From: Holothuria scabra
Taxonomy: Eukaryota; Echinodermata; Holothuroidea; Aspidochirotida; Holothuriidae
Reading direction: 5' to 3'
NCBI GenBank assembly: GCA_037179385.1
Contig: CM074179.1
Location: forward strand, 69,335,806-69,399,805
Length of the DNA stretch: 64,000 bases
Shown: positions 1-11,430 of the stretch, one piece after another
Position numbering within the stretch: the stretch's first letter is position 1
Layout of the letters: each line of letters begins with the position of its first letter
The notes under the pieces: generated by a model
Told to the model about the DNA's origin: nothing
Seen by the model: only the letters and a program-made list of their open reading frames with translations
Databases searched by the model: none
Translations under genes and position numbers: made by a program

Positions 1-1193
1 TGAGGCCTACCTAGGTGGTAGTTAGTCCATGGGATAGAATCTTGCCAGATTTGACACCAAAAGGGAGGGAGAACTATGATTTCTGCTATAGCTGGTATAG
101 TGAAGATGGCAATTAGAGTAATTTTCTGTGAGGTGGTGGCAAAAATATGTGTAAGGTGGCCACCTCACAAAAAGAATGCCAGGGGAAACCCTGAGGCTCA
201 TCATGTGACTCTGTTGTCAGTAGTACTGTATGAGAACTTAAAGTATGAAAACCCATACTGTACTGTGCATGGATACAACATGGACTCATATGTTTGTGTG
301 ATGCAGCACAGACCAAAGCTTTCTCAAACTATACTGTGAACAATTTATTCAATAGCTGTGATTGTATGCAATAAATTGTATCTGCTTACTGTACTTTTGC
401 ACATACAGTAAGTACTTGTGTACAACCCCAAAATAAAATTCTTTCAATACTGTAGCCTGTTTACTTAAATCTGCTGTAGTTGTGAGACGCCTTGTAAGAT
501 ACTTGCAGTGCCAGATCTTTGACAACAGTAGTTCTTTTTGTGTACACATAATTTGTATCAAAAATGAAGAAAAAAAAAATTTAGTCAATTTTGTTTCAAT
601 GGTATTGGTTTCCAAGAGTGGGGGACCAATATTATGGTACAGTAAAAGCAGGAAACACAGACAATATACAGTACTACCACCCACCCAGAGAATGGGTTTG
701 TATTGTTATAATTGGTTTCATTGTTATTTCATGCCTGCTGATTGCTTCATCAAACTGGCCCCAGGCTTGTGAAGATGAGTCACATTTTAAGAATGAAAAA
801 AAAAAAAAATTGAAAATGAAAGGGAAAATTGTGAAATAAAAGGGATGTTACATGGAAGGAACCCAAAATAAATAGAAGTGTGCTGATTAGGCATTCCAGA
901 AGTTTTGACCTTTAGTCCAAATTGTTGTACAGTACTGTACAGTAGTTATTATGGTACTATACTTAGTGCCCATGCTGCACCACAGTGTATACAGTAGTAA
1001 AGTGGGATTGCAGTTGAACAGATTTGTTGATTCCTTGAAGACTATGTATGCTTATTCCATGATCATTTCTTGTTGCATGGTCATATGATTTCAGAAGGAA
1101 CTGTAGGCCGCAGTACAGTAGCTAAAAATGTATACAGTACCCCCATCCAATAGGTCTGTGATATAGTACTGTAACAAATATTTATCAGGCCAA
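1..1193. other. Intergenic or 5'-intronic sequence, no gene seen
   Basis: No recognisable coding sequence is seen. The short open frames on both strands have no family resemblance and no splice context. The stretch is rich in the word TACAGTA/TACTGTA, for example near 928-945, 990 and 1135. It may be upstream of the p190 RhoGAP gene or inside a 5' UTR intron of it; the sequence does not decide. Confidence 0.6.
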
Positions 1194-4073
1194 GGGTGGG
1201 GTTCATTAGGCCCTAACATTTATGTCAGAAGTTTGGTAAGTTGCAATATTTATAAACTGCGTAAGAACTCTCTTAACTGGTACATTCGCAAACAACTTGA
1301 ACAGTTCAAAAATATTTGCAACATGTATACAGTAACTGCATACTTGTTAGTATTGTGAGTGATTGCAACTTTCTGTTACATTTTAAGCCAATCACATTGT
1401 CTCAATCGTTAAAATATGACATGCATTGTTTTCTGTGGTAACAGATGAAAGGAACATGGTACACATTGCACAATTCAATTGGCGCAGCTCGCCAGTGTGT
1501 TTTGTGATCTAGGTTTTTGTACTTTCAACTTGTAACTATTTTAAGTTTGTGCTTACAGTAGTTATATGCAACGAATTAAAGGAATTCTGCTTTCCTGAGT
1601 ACTGTCTAAGAGACGTTATGTAGCGTAATGAATTCAGACTTACAAAAAGTTCTTGTTCTTAGAATAGCTTTGTACAGTAGCAGCTGGCAGCTACAATATT
1701 ACATTACAGTGTCATCTACTTTGAAGAGAGAAAAAGGGTCAAGTTGTTCCCTTCCTGTGTGCCTTGAAAAGTACCTTTGAAAGCTTGAAATTTACAGAGC
1801 GCAGCGAATTTCTTCAAACAGTCCAACTCCAATCTTCACAACATTCCTGATACTACTGTATAAAAGATTCACAAATAGTAAATTGCAGCACAACAGTTAA
1901 CCAAACTGCCATCAAAATATTTTTTTGTGGAAAGGCAGGCCATTAGTTCATGTGCACTGGCATGCTGGCAGCATTACATGATGGGCACATTGCAATTAAT
2001 TTTTCCAATATAACACAGTATTCTTGAAAAGAAATTTTAGCAGGACAGTACCACAAGGTAGGAAATGTCAAACAAGTGGGTAAATTTCAAAATGAAAAAT
2101 GAAATTGTCCCAGTTTAGTCAGAACTCAGAAGGTTGCATTTTAGGTGAAACTTTGCAGGGGAGCTCCCTTTGCAATTTTCTGTTATAGGCCTAGATCTTA
2201 ATCTTATGTAGCTGGCCTAAATTACATTAGAACTTTCACCAAGTTTCATTTTTAAATCCAGGGTGGGGTTCATTAGGCCCTAACATTTATGTCAGAAGTT
2301 TGGTAAGTTGCAATATTTATAAACTGCGTAAGAACTCTCTTAACTGGTACATTCGCAAACAACTTGAACAGTTCAAAAATATTTGCAACATGTATACAGT
2401 AACTGCATACTTGTTAGTATTGTGAGTGATTGCAACTTTCTGTTACATTTTAAGCCAATCACATTGTCTCAATCGTTAAAATATGACATGCATTGTTTTC
2501 TGTGGTAACAGATGAAAGGAACATGGTACACATTGCACAATTCAATTGGCGCAGCTCGCCAGTGTGTTTTGTGATCTAGGTTTTTGTACTTTCAACTTGT
2601 AACTATTTTAAGTTTGTGCTTACAGTAGTTATATGCAACGAATTAAAGGAATTCTGCATTCCTGAGTACTGTCTAAGAGACGTTATGTAGCGTAATGAAT
2701 TCAGACTTACAAAAAGTTCTTGTTCTTAGAATAGCTTTGTACAGTAGCAGCTGGCAGCTACAATATTACATTACAGTGTCATCTACTTTGAAGAGAGAAA
2801 AAGGGTCAAGTTGTTCCCTTCCTGTGTGCCTTGAAAAGTACCTTTGAAAGCTTGAAATTTACAGAGCGCAGCGAATTTCTTCAAACAGTCCAACTCCAAT
2901 CTTCACAACATTCCTGATACTACTGTATAAAAGATTCACAAATAGTAAATTGCAGCACAACAGTTAACCAAACTGCCATCAAAATATTTTTTTGTGGAAA
3001 GGCAGGCCATTAGTTCATGTGCACTGGCATGCTGGCAGCATTACATGATGGGCACATTGCAATTAATTTTTCCAATATAACACAGTATTCTTGAAAAGAA
3101 ATTTTAGCAGGACAGTACCACAAGGTAGGAAATGTCAAACAAGTGGGTAAATTTCAAAATGAAAAATGAAATTGTCCCAGTTTAGTCAGAACTCAGAAGG
3201 TTGCATTTTAGGTGAAACTTTGCAGGGGAGCTCCCTTTGCAATTTTCTGTTATAGGCCTAGATCTTAATCTTATGTAGCTGGCCTAAATTACATTAGAAC
3301 TTTCACCAAGTTTCATTTTTAAATCCAGGGTGGGGTTCATTAGGCCCTAACATTTATGTCAGAAGTTTGGTAAGTTGCAATATTTATAAACTGCGTAAGA
3401 ACTCTCTTAACTGGTACATTCGCAAACAACTTGAACAGTTCAAAAATATTTGCAACATGTATACAGTAACTGCATACTGGTTAGTATTGTGAGTGATTGC
3501 AACTTTCTGTTACATTTTAAGCCAATCACATTGTCTCAATCGTTAAAATATGACATGCATTGTTTTCTGTGGTAACAGATGAAAGGAACATGGTACACAT
3601 TGCACAATTCAATTGGCGCAGCTCGCCAGTGTGTTTTGTGATCTAGGTTTTTGTACTTTCAACTTGTAACTATTTTAAGTTTGTGCTTACAGTAGTTATA
3701 TGCAATGAGTTAAAGGAATTCTGCATTCCTGAGTACTGTCTAAGAGACGTTATGTAGCGTAATGAATTCAGACTTACAAAAAGTTCTTGTTCTTAGAATA
3801 GCTTTGTACAGTAGCAGCTGGCAGCTACAATATTACATTACAGTGTCATCTACTTTGAAGAGAGAAAAAGGGTCAAGTTGTTCCCTTCCTGTGTGCCTTG
3901 AAAAGTACCTTTGAAAGCTTGAAATTTACAGAGCGCAGCAAATTTCTTCAAACAGTCCAACTCCAATCTTCACAACATTCCTGATACTACTGTATAAAAG
4001 ATTCACAAATAGTAAATTGCAGCACAACAGTTAACCAAACTGCCATCAAAATATTTTTTTGTGGAAAGGCAGG
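1194..4073. repeat. 1067-bp tandem repeat, about 2.7 copies
   Basis: The segment beginning GGGTGGGGTTCATTAGGCCC recurs with exact 1067-bp spacing (GTTCATTAGG at 1201, 2268 and 3335). Copies span about 1194-2260, 2261-3327 and 3328-4073; the third is cut off after GTGGAAAGGCAGG. Only a few substitutions separate the copies, such as TTCTGCTTTCC against TTCTGCATTCC and CAACGAATTA against CAATGAGTTA, so the duplication is recent or homogenised. No open frame or terminal inverted repeat is visible in the unit. An assembly artefact is unlikely, because the copies differ. Confidence 0.95.
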
Positions 4074-4246
4074 TACACTTGTGCCAAAATGTGATTCCAA
4101 TGATACTGTTATGGGTGACTTACTTAAACAAGGCCTCTCTGTACCATATGCTAAGTAAGAAAACATTACGTGTTCAAGGTCATGTGAACATCTCAGTTGC
4201 AAAGGAATACACAGCAGGTAATGTGAATTTCACTTTAAAAACTTCA

Positions 4247-4431
4247 GGGTAAAATTAAATCCCAGTCCGGATTGGAGGTGCACCCACGCCATTGTGAATC
4301 AATCATTTAATCAGAAATGGATAAAAATGATCCGGATTGGATCATTTTCATCTGGATTTGATTTCTGCAAATGACTCGGATTTGGATACAGTAGGTGCTC
4401 CTCCAATCTTGAAATGGATCAAATTTTACCC
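4247..4431. mobile_element. Short MITE with imperfect terminal inverted repeats
   Basis: The ends GGGTAAAATT and AATTTTACCC are perfect complements. The inversion continues imperfectly for about 38 bp, with GGATTGGAGGTGCACC on the left answering GGTGCTCCTCCAATC on the right. The 185-bp interior is rich in ATCCGGATTGGATC-like words. No convincing target duplication is seen, so the superfamily is not assigned. Confidence 0.7.
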
Positions 4432-5365
4432 ACACAATTTTAGAGTGTGTACAACAAGAATGTCACAAATTATTGCCCAATATTAGAATATTTTGATTTA
4501 AATCAAATATCATTATTCAAAATCTCGGCATTGTAGCAGGCTATGACTGCTGTATGCAAGTTGGAGTAAAATTTGTTTTGCAACCTCTTAAATATTAACT
4601 GCACGTACACTTTTAGTGCAGTGCTGGATGCTTTTTCAACCAAACCTTTATAATGTATAAAACTAGGAGAATGCTCACTTTCTAATTTCCAAATCAATCT
4701 GCATTAAGCTACCATACAGTTGGTGTAACATAAGGCTGCTCCATGGTTTAGGGCCTACTGTACCTGCCTCATAAGCTGAGGGTCTGAGCAGACGTCAAAC
4801 TGTGCCCATAAGTGTTTCATTCTGTTACTTGCAATCCAATCTGTCACTTCAGTTTATAGAGATTTCCTTTGAACATGCACCCTCCTAGCAGGCGGTGCCA
4901 CTACATGACATACCGTACCTAAAACTTCCCTTTCTTTAACTAGCCGTGCTACAATTATGCACATCAACCAGGGCTCTCAGTGTTTTCCAAAAGAAGTTAC
5001 TGCAGTCAGTGAAATCCAGTAATTCCCCTTGAATGTAATTCCTGTAATGAATAACTTCCTTGATGTCCATCTTTTAATTTAGGAATCAATAAACTCAGTC
5101 TGTTGGTATTAATGGACTGTGCGACAAATTGGCCATTGCTATGGTGTCATATTCTCAAAATTGTTCATGTCAAAATCTTAACACAGTAACTTTCTAAAGG
5201 AATATATATATCACAAGTTTTTAACCCATTATGTTGTGTAGATTTGCATGTTTTGTAATTTAGATTTTACTGTGTACCATAGTGTATGTAATACCACCCC
5301 CCTTCTTTCCTGATTCTTATATCAGTCTGTTGGCTGGTGAGGTAAATATTTACAGCACCTATACA
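4432..5365. other. Non-coding stretch, nothing recognised
   Basis: No gene, RNA or clear mobile element is seen. Short open frames on the minus strand near 4503-4697 lack any domain signature. Confidence 0.5.
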
Positions 5366-5650
5366 CAGGGTTCTAGCCAGGGAAAGTGTCAAACCGATGG
5401 GGGAGTTGATCGACATTGCATTGTTCTCATATAGTGTTGGCCATATCTCAAGATCTAAATGTCTTTGGTTGTGGTCAGTAGCCTGATTTTTGGTTATTTC
5501 CAATATCAGTAAAATCATTCAGTTGAATGTTTATGTGTCTGATACTATGTAGCCTATATGTTCAGAGTATGAGTGTGATGAAATTCAAACTGGTCAGTGA
5601 GATTCAAACTGGTTGCAGCACCCAGTGTGAATGGCCTGACCAGAACCCTG
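5366..5650. mobile_element. Possible hAT-like MITE (CAGGG...CCCTG)
   Basis: The left end CAGGGTTCTAGCCAG matches the complement of the right end CTGGTCAGAACCCTG region, giving about 13 of 15 paired positions. CAGGG termini are typical of hAT elements. The flanks CCTATACA and CCTACAGT agree only partly, so the target duplication is not firm. The 285-bp interior has no transposase frame. Confidence 0.5.
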
Positions 5651-6700
5651 CCTACAGTCATTTTGCACTGCACCCATTTATATCTTTTGTGAACAAAAAA
5701 GTCCTTAAAAGACTACGTATCACTCTCCAGACACCTGTTCCTGTGCAGTTTGCTGTACTTCATACAATAGGCTCTAGTCACTTTACTGTGCATCTCTAAA
5801 CAAAAATCCCCCCCCCCCGCCCCAAGAAAAAAAAAAAAAAATTAAAAAATGAAAACCTGGCTTCTTCCTTACGATATTTTTAATGAACATTGATTTGAAT
5901 TTGTATGACATTTTGTTGACAGAATTTGCTTGGGGCTGCAGGGTACGGTAAGCTGGTTAACAGACACAAATTGCTTCCATTAAGAATGTGACCAGTGTAC
6001 TGTACTGTATGCAAGTAGTGTGACTTTTTCGGGATAAGCTTCTGCGGCTTGTAAAATTTCAGTCGAGTCAGTGACAGAAGAGGGTGACTAATAAAATTAG
6101 GCCTCCTTGAGTGTAATTCAGTATTAATTTAAGAGTATTAATTGAATGATAAGAACTGTACTCACTCAACAAAGACTGATGGCCTACGTACCTGTACCTG
6201 CAATTATTGTACAGTGTTGATTTTCCAATTTCTTATGGAAAGACACAGTGATACATGAATAGCCCAGTATAGTAGACCTGTCCCTTGGAATAATTAAGAC
6301 CTGGTCCCCAGCAAATGCCTAAGAACAGGCCACTTTTTGTAATTTTGCCCATGGTCCCTGATTTTGGACCCTGCGCATGGTATTTGGTATACTGGGTACG
6401 GGGATATGTACACTTTAATCTGTGGTAAAATTATGCATAGAAGTGCAGATGTATTTTAAAGTGGCACATTGATTCATGAAATTCAAGAAATTAAACTTCT
6501 CAAGTTTTTGTCACATACAGTACTGGCTAGGCAAGTAATATACTGCCTTCAATTCAGTTTTGAAAAATTTTCAAATGATATCGTGAAACTTTGATGGTGT
6601 TGTACAATAGTACCCCTCCATACTGTACCTTGGTGGAGTACTACTGTATCTGTGTCAACTCAACTGTGGACTCTTTACTCCACGGTGAAGTGGTTGGAGC
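5651..6700. other. Non-coding stretch with a poly-C/poly-A block
   Basis: No gene is seen. Positions about 5808-5845 hold a run of C followed by a run of A. TACTGTA words continue near 5998 and 6620. Confidence 0.5.
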
Positions 6701-7725
6701 ATCTCTGCCCCTTTCTGACAAAAAGAAGTAATCCACATTTTTTTCAAAATTGATTTCAATTTCATTTCATATTTTTTTTTACTGAAACTTAAATTTTGAG
6801 ATATTAAATATTCTAACATGTAGTCTACTTCCTGAGATAATCAGCCAAGAAAAAAAGTAACCCACATGGTAAACTACATTCTTTTCATACAAAAAGAAGC
6901 AATGGCTTTTACTTCTTTCTGTCAGAAAATACAACTATTATTTTCACTACACTGTTTCTGACAAAGAGAAGCAAAGGGCTTTTATTTCTTTTTGTCAGAA
7001 AATACAAGTATTATTTTGACCAAACTATTTCTGACAAAAAGAAGCAGTGGCTTGTACTTCTTTCTGTCAGAAATTCTAAGGAATATTTTAAATGTTTTTT
7101 TCTTACAAAAAGAAGTACAGCAATCCACATTGAAAATCTTGGTAATCAACTTTTACAATATCTCCTATATAGAACAAAACAAAACAAAACATTTTCTCTT
7201 AAAAAATGTGACAGAATATTGAAATTAAACATTGTAGATCATACTTCTATCTGTCAGAAAAGTGGACGTGTTCACATGGATATTGTTTTCTCACAAAAAG
7301 AAGTAGACCACATTAGTCTGCTTTTGCAATGAATTTCAGGAAAAAAATATTTTCCCATGCTTAAGTTATAAATTGTTCAGTTACTTATACGGTAGCAGGT
7401 GTCCTTGTGCCATGTAGAAGCATTTCAGTTGACTTTAAGGTAACACGTTTTGGTAAATAGCTCAAAATATTGAAAATGTGGGTTACTTCTTTTTGTCAGG
7501 AAGGGGCAGATCTACAATAACTTGCAGCAGGGAGGTCCTAGTCCAGGTTTGTCTCCTGGCTGGGTCATACCAAAGACCTTAAAAAAAGGCACTGCCATTG
7601 TGCTTCTTACTCAGTATCTCAGTGGAGGGAAAACAACCCAGTGAGCAAAAAATGCTGTGACTGACCCAAAGTACAGTAAATGTACTATAAACCAGTCAGT
7701 TAGAAACTGTGCAGTGACAAATCAT
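6680..7725 (+). repeat. tRNA-type SINE split by a foldback element
   Basis: The left part (about 6685-6704, GGTGAAGTGGTTGGAGCATC) resembles the A-box head of the SINE family seen elsewhere in the window. The right part (about 7514-7725) continues with ACTTGCAGCAGGGAGGTCC, a B-box-like region, CCATTGTGCTTCTTACTCAG and a tail ending near AGTTAGAAACTGTGCAGTG. The 805 bases between are a separate element flanked by ATCT duplications. Removing them and one ATCT gives a continuous SINE that aligns with the head copy at 26505-26625. Confidence 0.7.
6705..7509. mobile_element. Foldback DNA element with alternating internal inverted repeats
   Basis: The termini are long inverted repeats: CTGCCCCTTTCTGACAAAAA at the left and its near-complement ending GGAAGGGGCAG at the right, about 36 bp with two or three mismatches. 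A 4-bp target duplication ATCT flanks the element at 6701-6704 and 7510-7513. Inside, the core TCTGACAAAAAGAAG recurs in both orientations, mostly alternating: + near 6714, 6889, 6956, 7030, 7100 and 7290, and - near 6912, 6984, 7055, 7242 and 7483. Part of the interior is a tandem of hairpin units about 72 bp long (starts 6889, 6961, 7034). There is no transposase frame, so it is non-autonomous. The 4-bp duplication does not fit hAT (8 bp) or Tc1/mariner (TA). Confidence 0.85.
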
Positions 7726-7735
7726 CTTTAACATG

Positions 7736-8779
7736 GGCCCTTTAAACATCATGTTAATTGCTCTGCTTGACTGCAGTGGCATATTATCTTTTAAAGGTAC
7801 TTTCATTTCCCTAGACAAAAATGTTTTAATTGCCAAATTAACTATTTTGAGCAAAGGATCAGATTTTAGCAATTTTAATCCAACAATTTACAGATCACTA
7901 CCATACTGTGTGTCATCCTTGCATACATCTATTAGTCATATTTAGCCAATCATTGGAAATTGGACTTCTCAAAAATCGAATATGAGTAAGTTACTAACGT
8001 CACACTTTGAGGCGACAGGTTTCAATTAGCTATGTATTCCATCCTTGGTGATAGGAAATTACACAGATATAGAATGGAAGTTCCCGATAGATTATTGCCA
8101 TAAGTCAGAACAGTTTCAATTGCTTTATTATGATAAAAGTAATTACCACAAAGGGAATACTATTCGATAGTGTACCAGTCTAGAGTATGGTGAAACCCAT
8201 CTGGAAGTGTACCCAATGTGTAGAGTATGATTTCACTTCCTGTGGTAAACAAGTCCGAAGGTCATTCTTCGGGCACAACATACCAAACCATTCATGGCTC
8301 TGTGCCCTGATTTTAATCTCCCACTTAAATACACTTGTACAGGAAACATTCGCAGATTTTTATGAGCAGTGGAAGTAAAACAGTGAAAACACTAGTGTTG
8401 GCTTCATGTATACCGTACAGTAGTCTCGTTTTTGTTTTGCCGACGGAATTGATTCTTTACTGTACAGTATTTCAAGATTTATTGGATGTGTAGCAGACAC
8501 CGTATAATAATTGAGTGATGGATCATGTTGGATAGCACAGTACTGCAGTTAATTGTACTTTTTAATTGTACATTCAGTAAGTACAAATATGTCTTTATTT
8601 TCAAATCATATTTAAAATGTTTTGCTGTAATAATTACTGTGGACAGTCACTGGCAGTACAGTACTTACTGTACTTACCTAGTAGTATTGATGTACTGTAG
8701 ACCTGGCAGAACCATTGCCAGTTAGGTCTTTTTATACTCAATATGTGCTATTATAGTTTGAATGTTCTAGTACTACTGT
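7736..8779. other. Non-coding stretch, nothing recognised
   Basis: No supported gene. Short frames at 7733-7945, 8187-8378 and 8525-8725 have no family features. TACTGTA words are dense at 8410-8470 and 8640-8700. Confidence 0.5.
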
Positions 8780-8787
8780 ACAGTAGT

Positions 8788-9371
8788 CAGGGTTGTCACC
8801 ACACTGGTCGGCGCCGGTCGGGACTAACTGGCACTGGACAGTGCCGACCGGTACAACACCTAAAAGGCAAGGCATCTGAATGGTTGTCCTTCGGGCAACC
8901 ATTTCACTAGTTTTGGTTGTCCACAATGAAATCTGGTTGTCCGAAACATTTTGCACACAATTACAAAACAGTAATTGTGTGCACTTTATGTTGTACTATT
9001 GGTCTTGAAGAATAAAAAGCTAGGATGTTTGAAAGACAAAAGCACTTCAAGTCTGAAACATGGTAGATGAAAAAAGTTGAAAGTTTTATCAGTCAGCCTT
9101 ATACTTCTTCCATCTGAGAGAAAAATGGTTGTCCATTGGACAACCAACCTTTAACTTTTGGTTGTCCCTATGAAATTTTAGTTGTCCCGGACAATCGGAC
9201 AACCATGAAAATCGAGCCCTGATACTGAAAAATAATGAAATTGACGTTAGTCTATAGCTGAAAAATTCAATGGGTCAAAAATGAGGTGGATTCCATGGGG
9301 GGGGTAGGGTGAGGTACAAATATTGAGTCAGATGTTTAGCAGGAACTCAAATTGAGCTGGTGACAACCCTG
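8788..9371. mobile_element. hAT-like element with perfect 8-bp target duplication, carrying a nested element
   Basis: The ends are CAGGGTTGTCACCA (8788-8801) and its exact complement TGGTGACAACCCTG (9358-9371). The flanks ACAGTAGT at 8780-8787 and 9372-9379 are identical, an 8-bp target site duplication as expected for hAT transposition. No transposase frame is present, so the element is non-autonomous. A second family (GGTTGTCC element) is inserted within it at about 8875-9221. The region also contains the palindromic words GGTCGGCGCCGGTCGG and CCGACCGGT near 8807-8850. Confidence 0.9.
8875..9221. mobile_element. GGTTGTCC-family element, nested and 5'-incomplete
   Basis: This is a member of the family also seen at 9785, 12356 and 33622. 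It carries GGTTGTCCTTCGGGCAACCA near the left, repeated TTGTCC/GGACAA boxes, and the right terminus AAAATCGAGCCCTG ending at 9221. The usual left terminus CAGGCCTCGATTTT is missing here. The flank ATACTGAA on the right resembles GCATCTGAA on the left, but this is not a clean duplication. Confidence 0.7.
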
Positions 9372-9379
9372 ACAGTAGT

Positions 9380-9784
9380 CAGCAGTCATGTTTGATTCAT
9401 GAACATACACTACTGTATCAGTGTTTTTGGCAGGTGGGGGGAGAGAAAGGAGGGGAGGGGGATTTGCACCCTCCCCCCTCCAAAAGAAGTTGGGTAAAAT
9501 GTCCCCTTTTATTTCCACAAGTAAAAACAAATTGTCAATACCTTGGTTTCTTTCTTTTAAGATTTGGCTTACACTTTTTCAGCAATGTTTGAACTTAAGT
9601 ACACAAATACAGTAAATGGTCTTTACAACTCTTCAAATTGCACCTTATGGGATGTTACTGTAAAGCAATCTTTTGTCCTCCTGAACCCACTTGTAACTTG
9701 AACCTGGGACAGAATCAAGTTAGACTTGGGATTTAGGGGTAATCAATCTCCCCCCTTTTTTGTGTTTCTGGTGGAATCCCTGAC
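9380..9784. other. Non-coding stretch, nothing recognised
   Basis: Holds G- and C-rich tracts around 9434-9480. No gene signature is visible on either strand. Confidence 0.5.
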
Positions 9785-10159
9785 CAGGCCTCGATTTTTA
9801 GAAAAATTTATGGTTGTCCTTCGGGCAACCATTCAACTAATTTTAGTTGTCCACAAGGAGATTTGGTTGTCCGGAACATTTTTCTCACAATTACAAAACA
9901 GTAGCCTAATTGTGTTCATTTATTGTTGGTCTTCAAGAATAAAAAGATGTAATGTTTGAGAGACAGAGACACTTGAAGTCTGAAACTACAGTATGGTATA
10001 AAGGAAAAAGTTGAAAGAGTTGATCAGTCAGCAGTATAATACCTTCTTCAATCTGAGAAAAAATGGTTGTCCATCGGACAACCATCCTTTAACTTTTGGT
10101 TGCCCGCAATGAATTTTAGCTGTCCTGGACAATCGGACAACCACGAAAATCAAGCCCTG
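9785..10159. mobile_element. GGTTGTCC-family hAT-like MITE
   Basis: The left end CAGGCCTCGATTTTTAG and right end GAAAATCAAGCCCTG are near-complementary terminal repeats. Internal boxes GGTTGTCC and GGACAACC recur in both orientations. The flanking bases CTGAC (9780-9784) and CTGAC (10160-10164) are a possible 5-bp target duplication. No transposase frame is present. Confidence 0.75.
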
Positions 10160-10540
10160 CTGACAATATGAGAACATGCTCAAAGCTTCAAGTAAACAGT
10201 ATCCATGCATTCACCTCAGTGTTATTTAATCTACTACAGTAGCTGGCTGGTACTGTATTGAGAAGAAATTTAAAATGAGTATCCCTGGATATCCTGTGCA
10301 TGTTAATTTATGATTTTTGGTGGCTGGAGTAGGGAAGGGTGATCTGCTTAGGTCCAAATACTTATTAGATCATGTACAACATGTGCATCTTTGCAGGGTT
10401 ACACAGTCATGTATACCTACCCCTCCAGTCCCCCTCTTTCCCCCTTATTATGTGTATGGTAAATGACCTATTATACTCCTACTTACCATAGATACTGTAC
10501 CAACTGCCTCAGTTTGACAGGGGCAAACTGCATGGTTACT

Positions 10541-10732
10541 GTAAGTGGTTAGAGTGTCCTGGTGGGGTCATACCGAAGACTTTAAGAATGAAACCTACCA
10601 TTGTGCTTGGTGCTCAGCATAAACAGTGGAGCAGGGAAAACAAGTCAGTGAGCTACAACTGAAAAAAAGGCCATGGCCAGCTGCTAGACTTGAACCAACT
10701 GGTTGGAAACTGGGCTGTAAAATTTCATTCAC
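10541..10732 (+). repeat. SINE copy, internally deleted
   Basis: Starts with GTAAGTGGTTAGAGTGTCCT (A-box-like), lacks a clear B-box, and continues with CATACCGAAGACTTTAAGAA, CCATTGTGCTTGGTGCTCAG, GTGAGCTACAACTG and the tail GGTTGGAAACTGGGCTGTAA. It belongs to the same family as the copies at 44558 and 44975. Confidence 0.75.
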
Positions 10733-11244
10733 AATAACTATACCTGCTGTAACTATCGCAGTTTGACAGGGACTGTGTCAGTTTGGGGATTATTGTCACA
10801 GTAGTGTCCTTGGTGGTGTATGTACAGTACTGTATCAATTGTCTCTGTTTGAAAAAAAGTCAAAGTGCAGCTAAATAAAATTGTGTAGTCTTGGTCATGT
10901 CACAACTTCACAGAACATTGTCTAGTGAATAGTTTATTGTGTTAACATGGAATCTTGTGAACAGTGTCTCTTTGAAGTTGCACTGTCTCCATCAGGTTAA
11001 ACAAAACTTGAATATCAGCGAAGAAATTTGCTATGAAAATACTGTTATGCTATCATGCATTAATTGTGTGGAAATTCATTTTAGAAATTATACCTCTCTT
11101 CAGTTTCCATGGGGCATGATATCCCCATTTTGAAGAGTCTAGAGGTTGGAATGTCCATTTTAGTCTCTGCTATTGTATCAGAAATAACAAAGTAAGCAAC
11201 AGTACTGGAGTACTGTACACGTACAGTAAATTCCTAATACATTC
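10733..11244. other. Non-coding stretch, nothing recognised
   Basis: No gene or element seen. TACTGTA words occur near 10825 and 11200-11230. Confidence 0.5.
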
Positions 11245-11430
11245 CAGGGAATAATTTATCCAGTATTGCATCGCAATTTGCTACACAAACAGGCCAAGTT
11301 GCTACACAAATGAAAAATTGTGTAGCAATTTTTTGTGTGCATAACCCTTGCATTTTCACCAAAAGTGTGTGAAAGACCTCAAAAATCTTCAAAACTGCTA
11401 TGCAAAATTTGAATGCTAAATTATTCCCTG
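11245..11430. mobile_element. Short MITE (CAGGGAATAATTTA ends)
   Basis: CAGGGAATAATTTA at 11245 and TAAATTATTCCCTG ending at 11430 are perfect 14-bp inverted repeats. The flanks CATTC (11240-11244) and CATTC (11431-11435) give a 5-bp target duplication. CAGGG ends suggest a hAT-type element using a short duplication. The 186-bp interior has GCTACACAAA words and an inner hairpin near 11310-11335. Confidence 0.8.
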
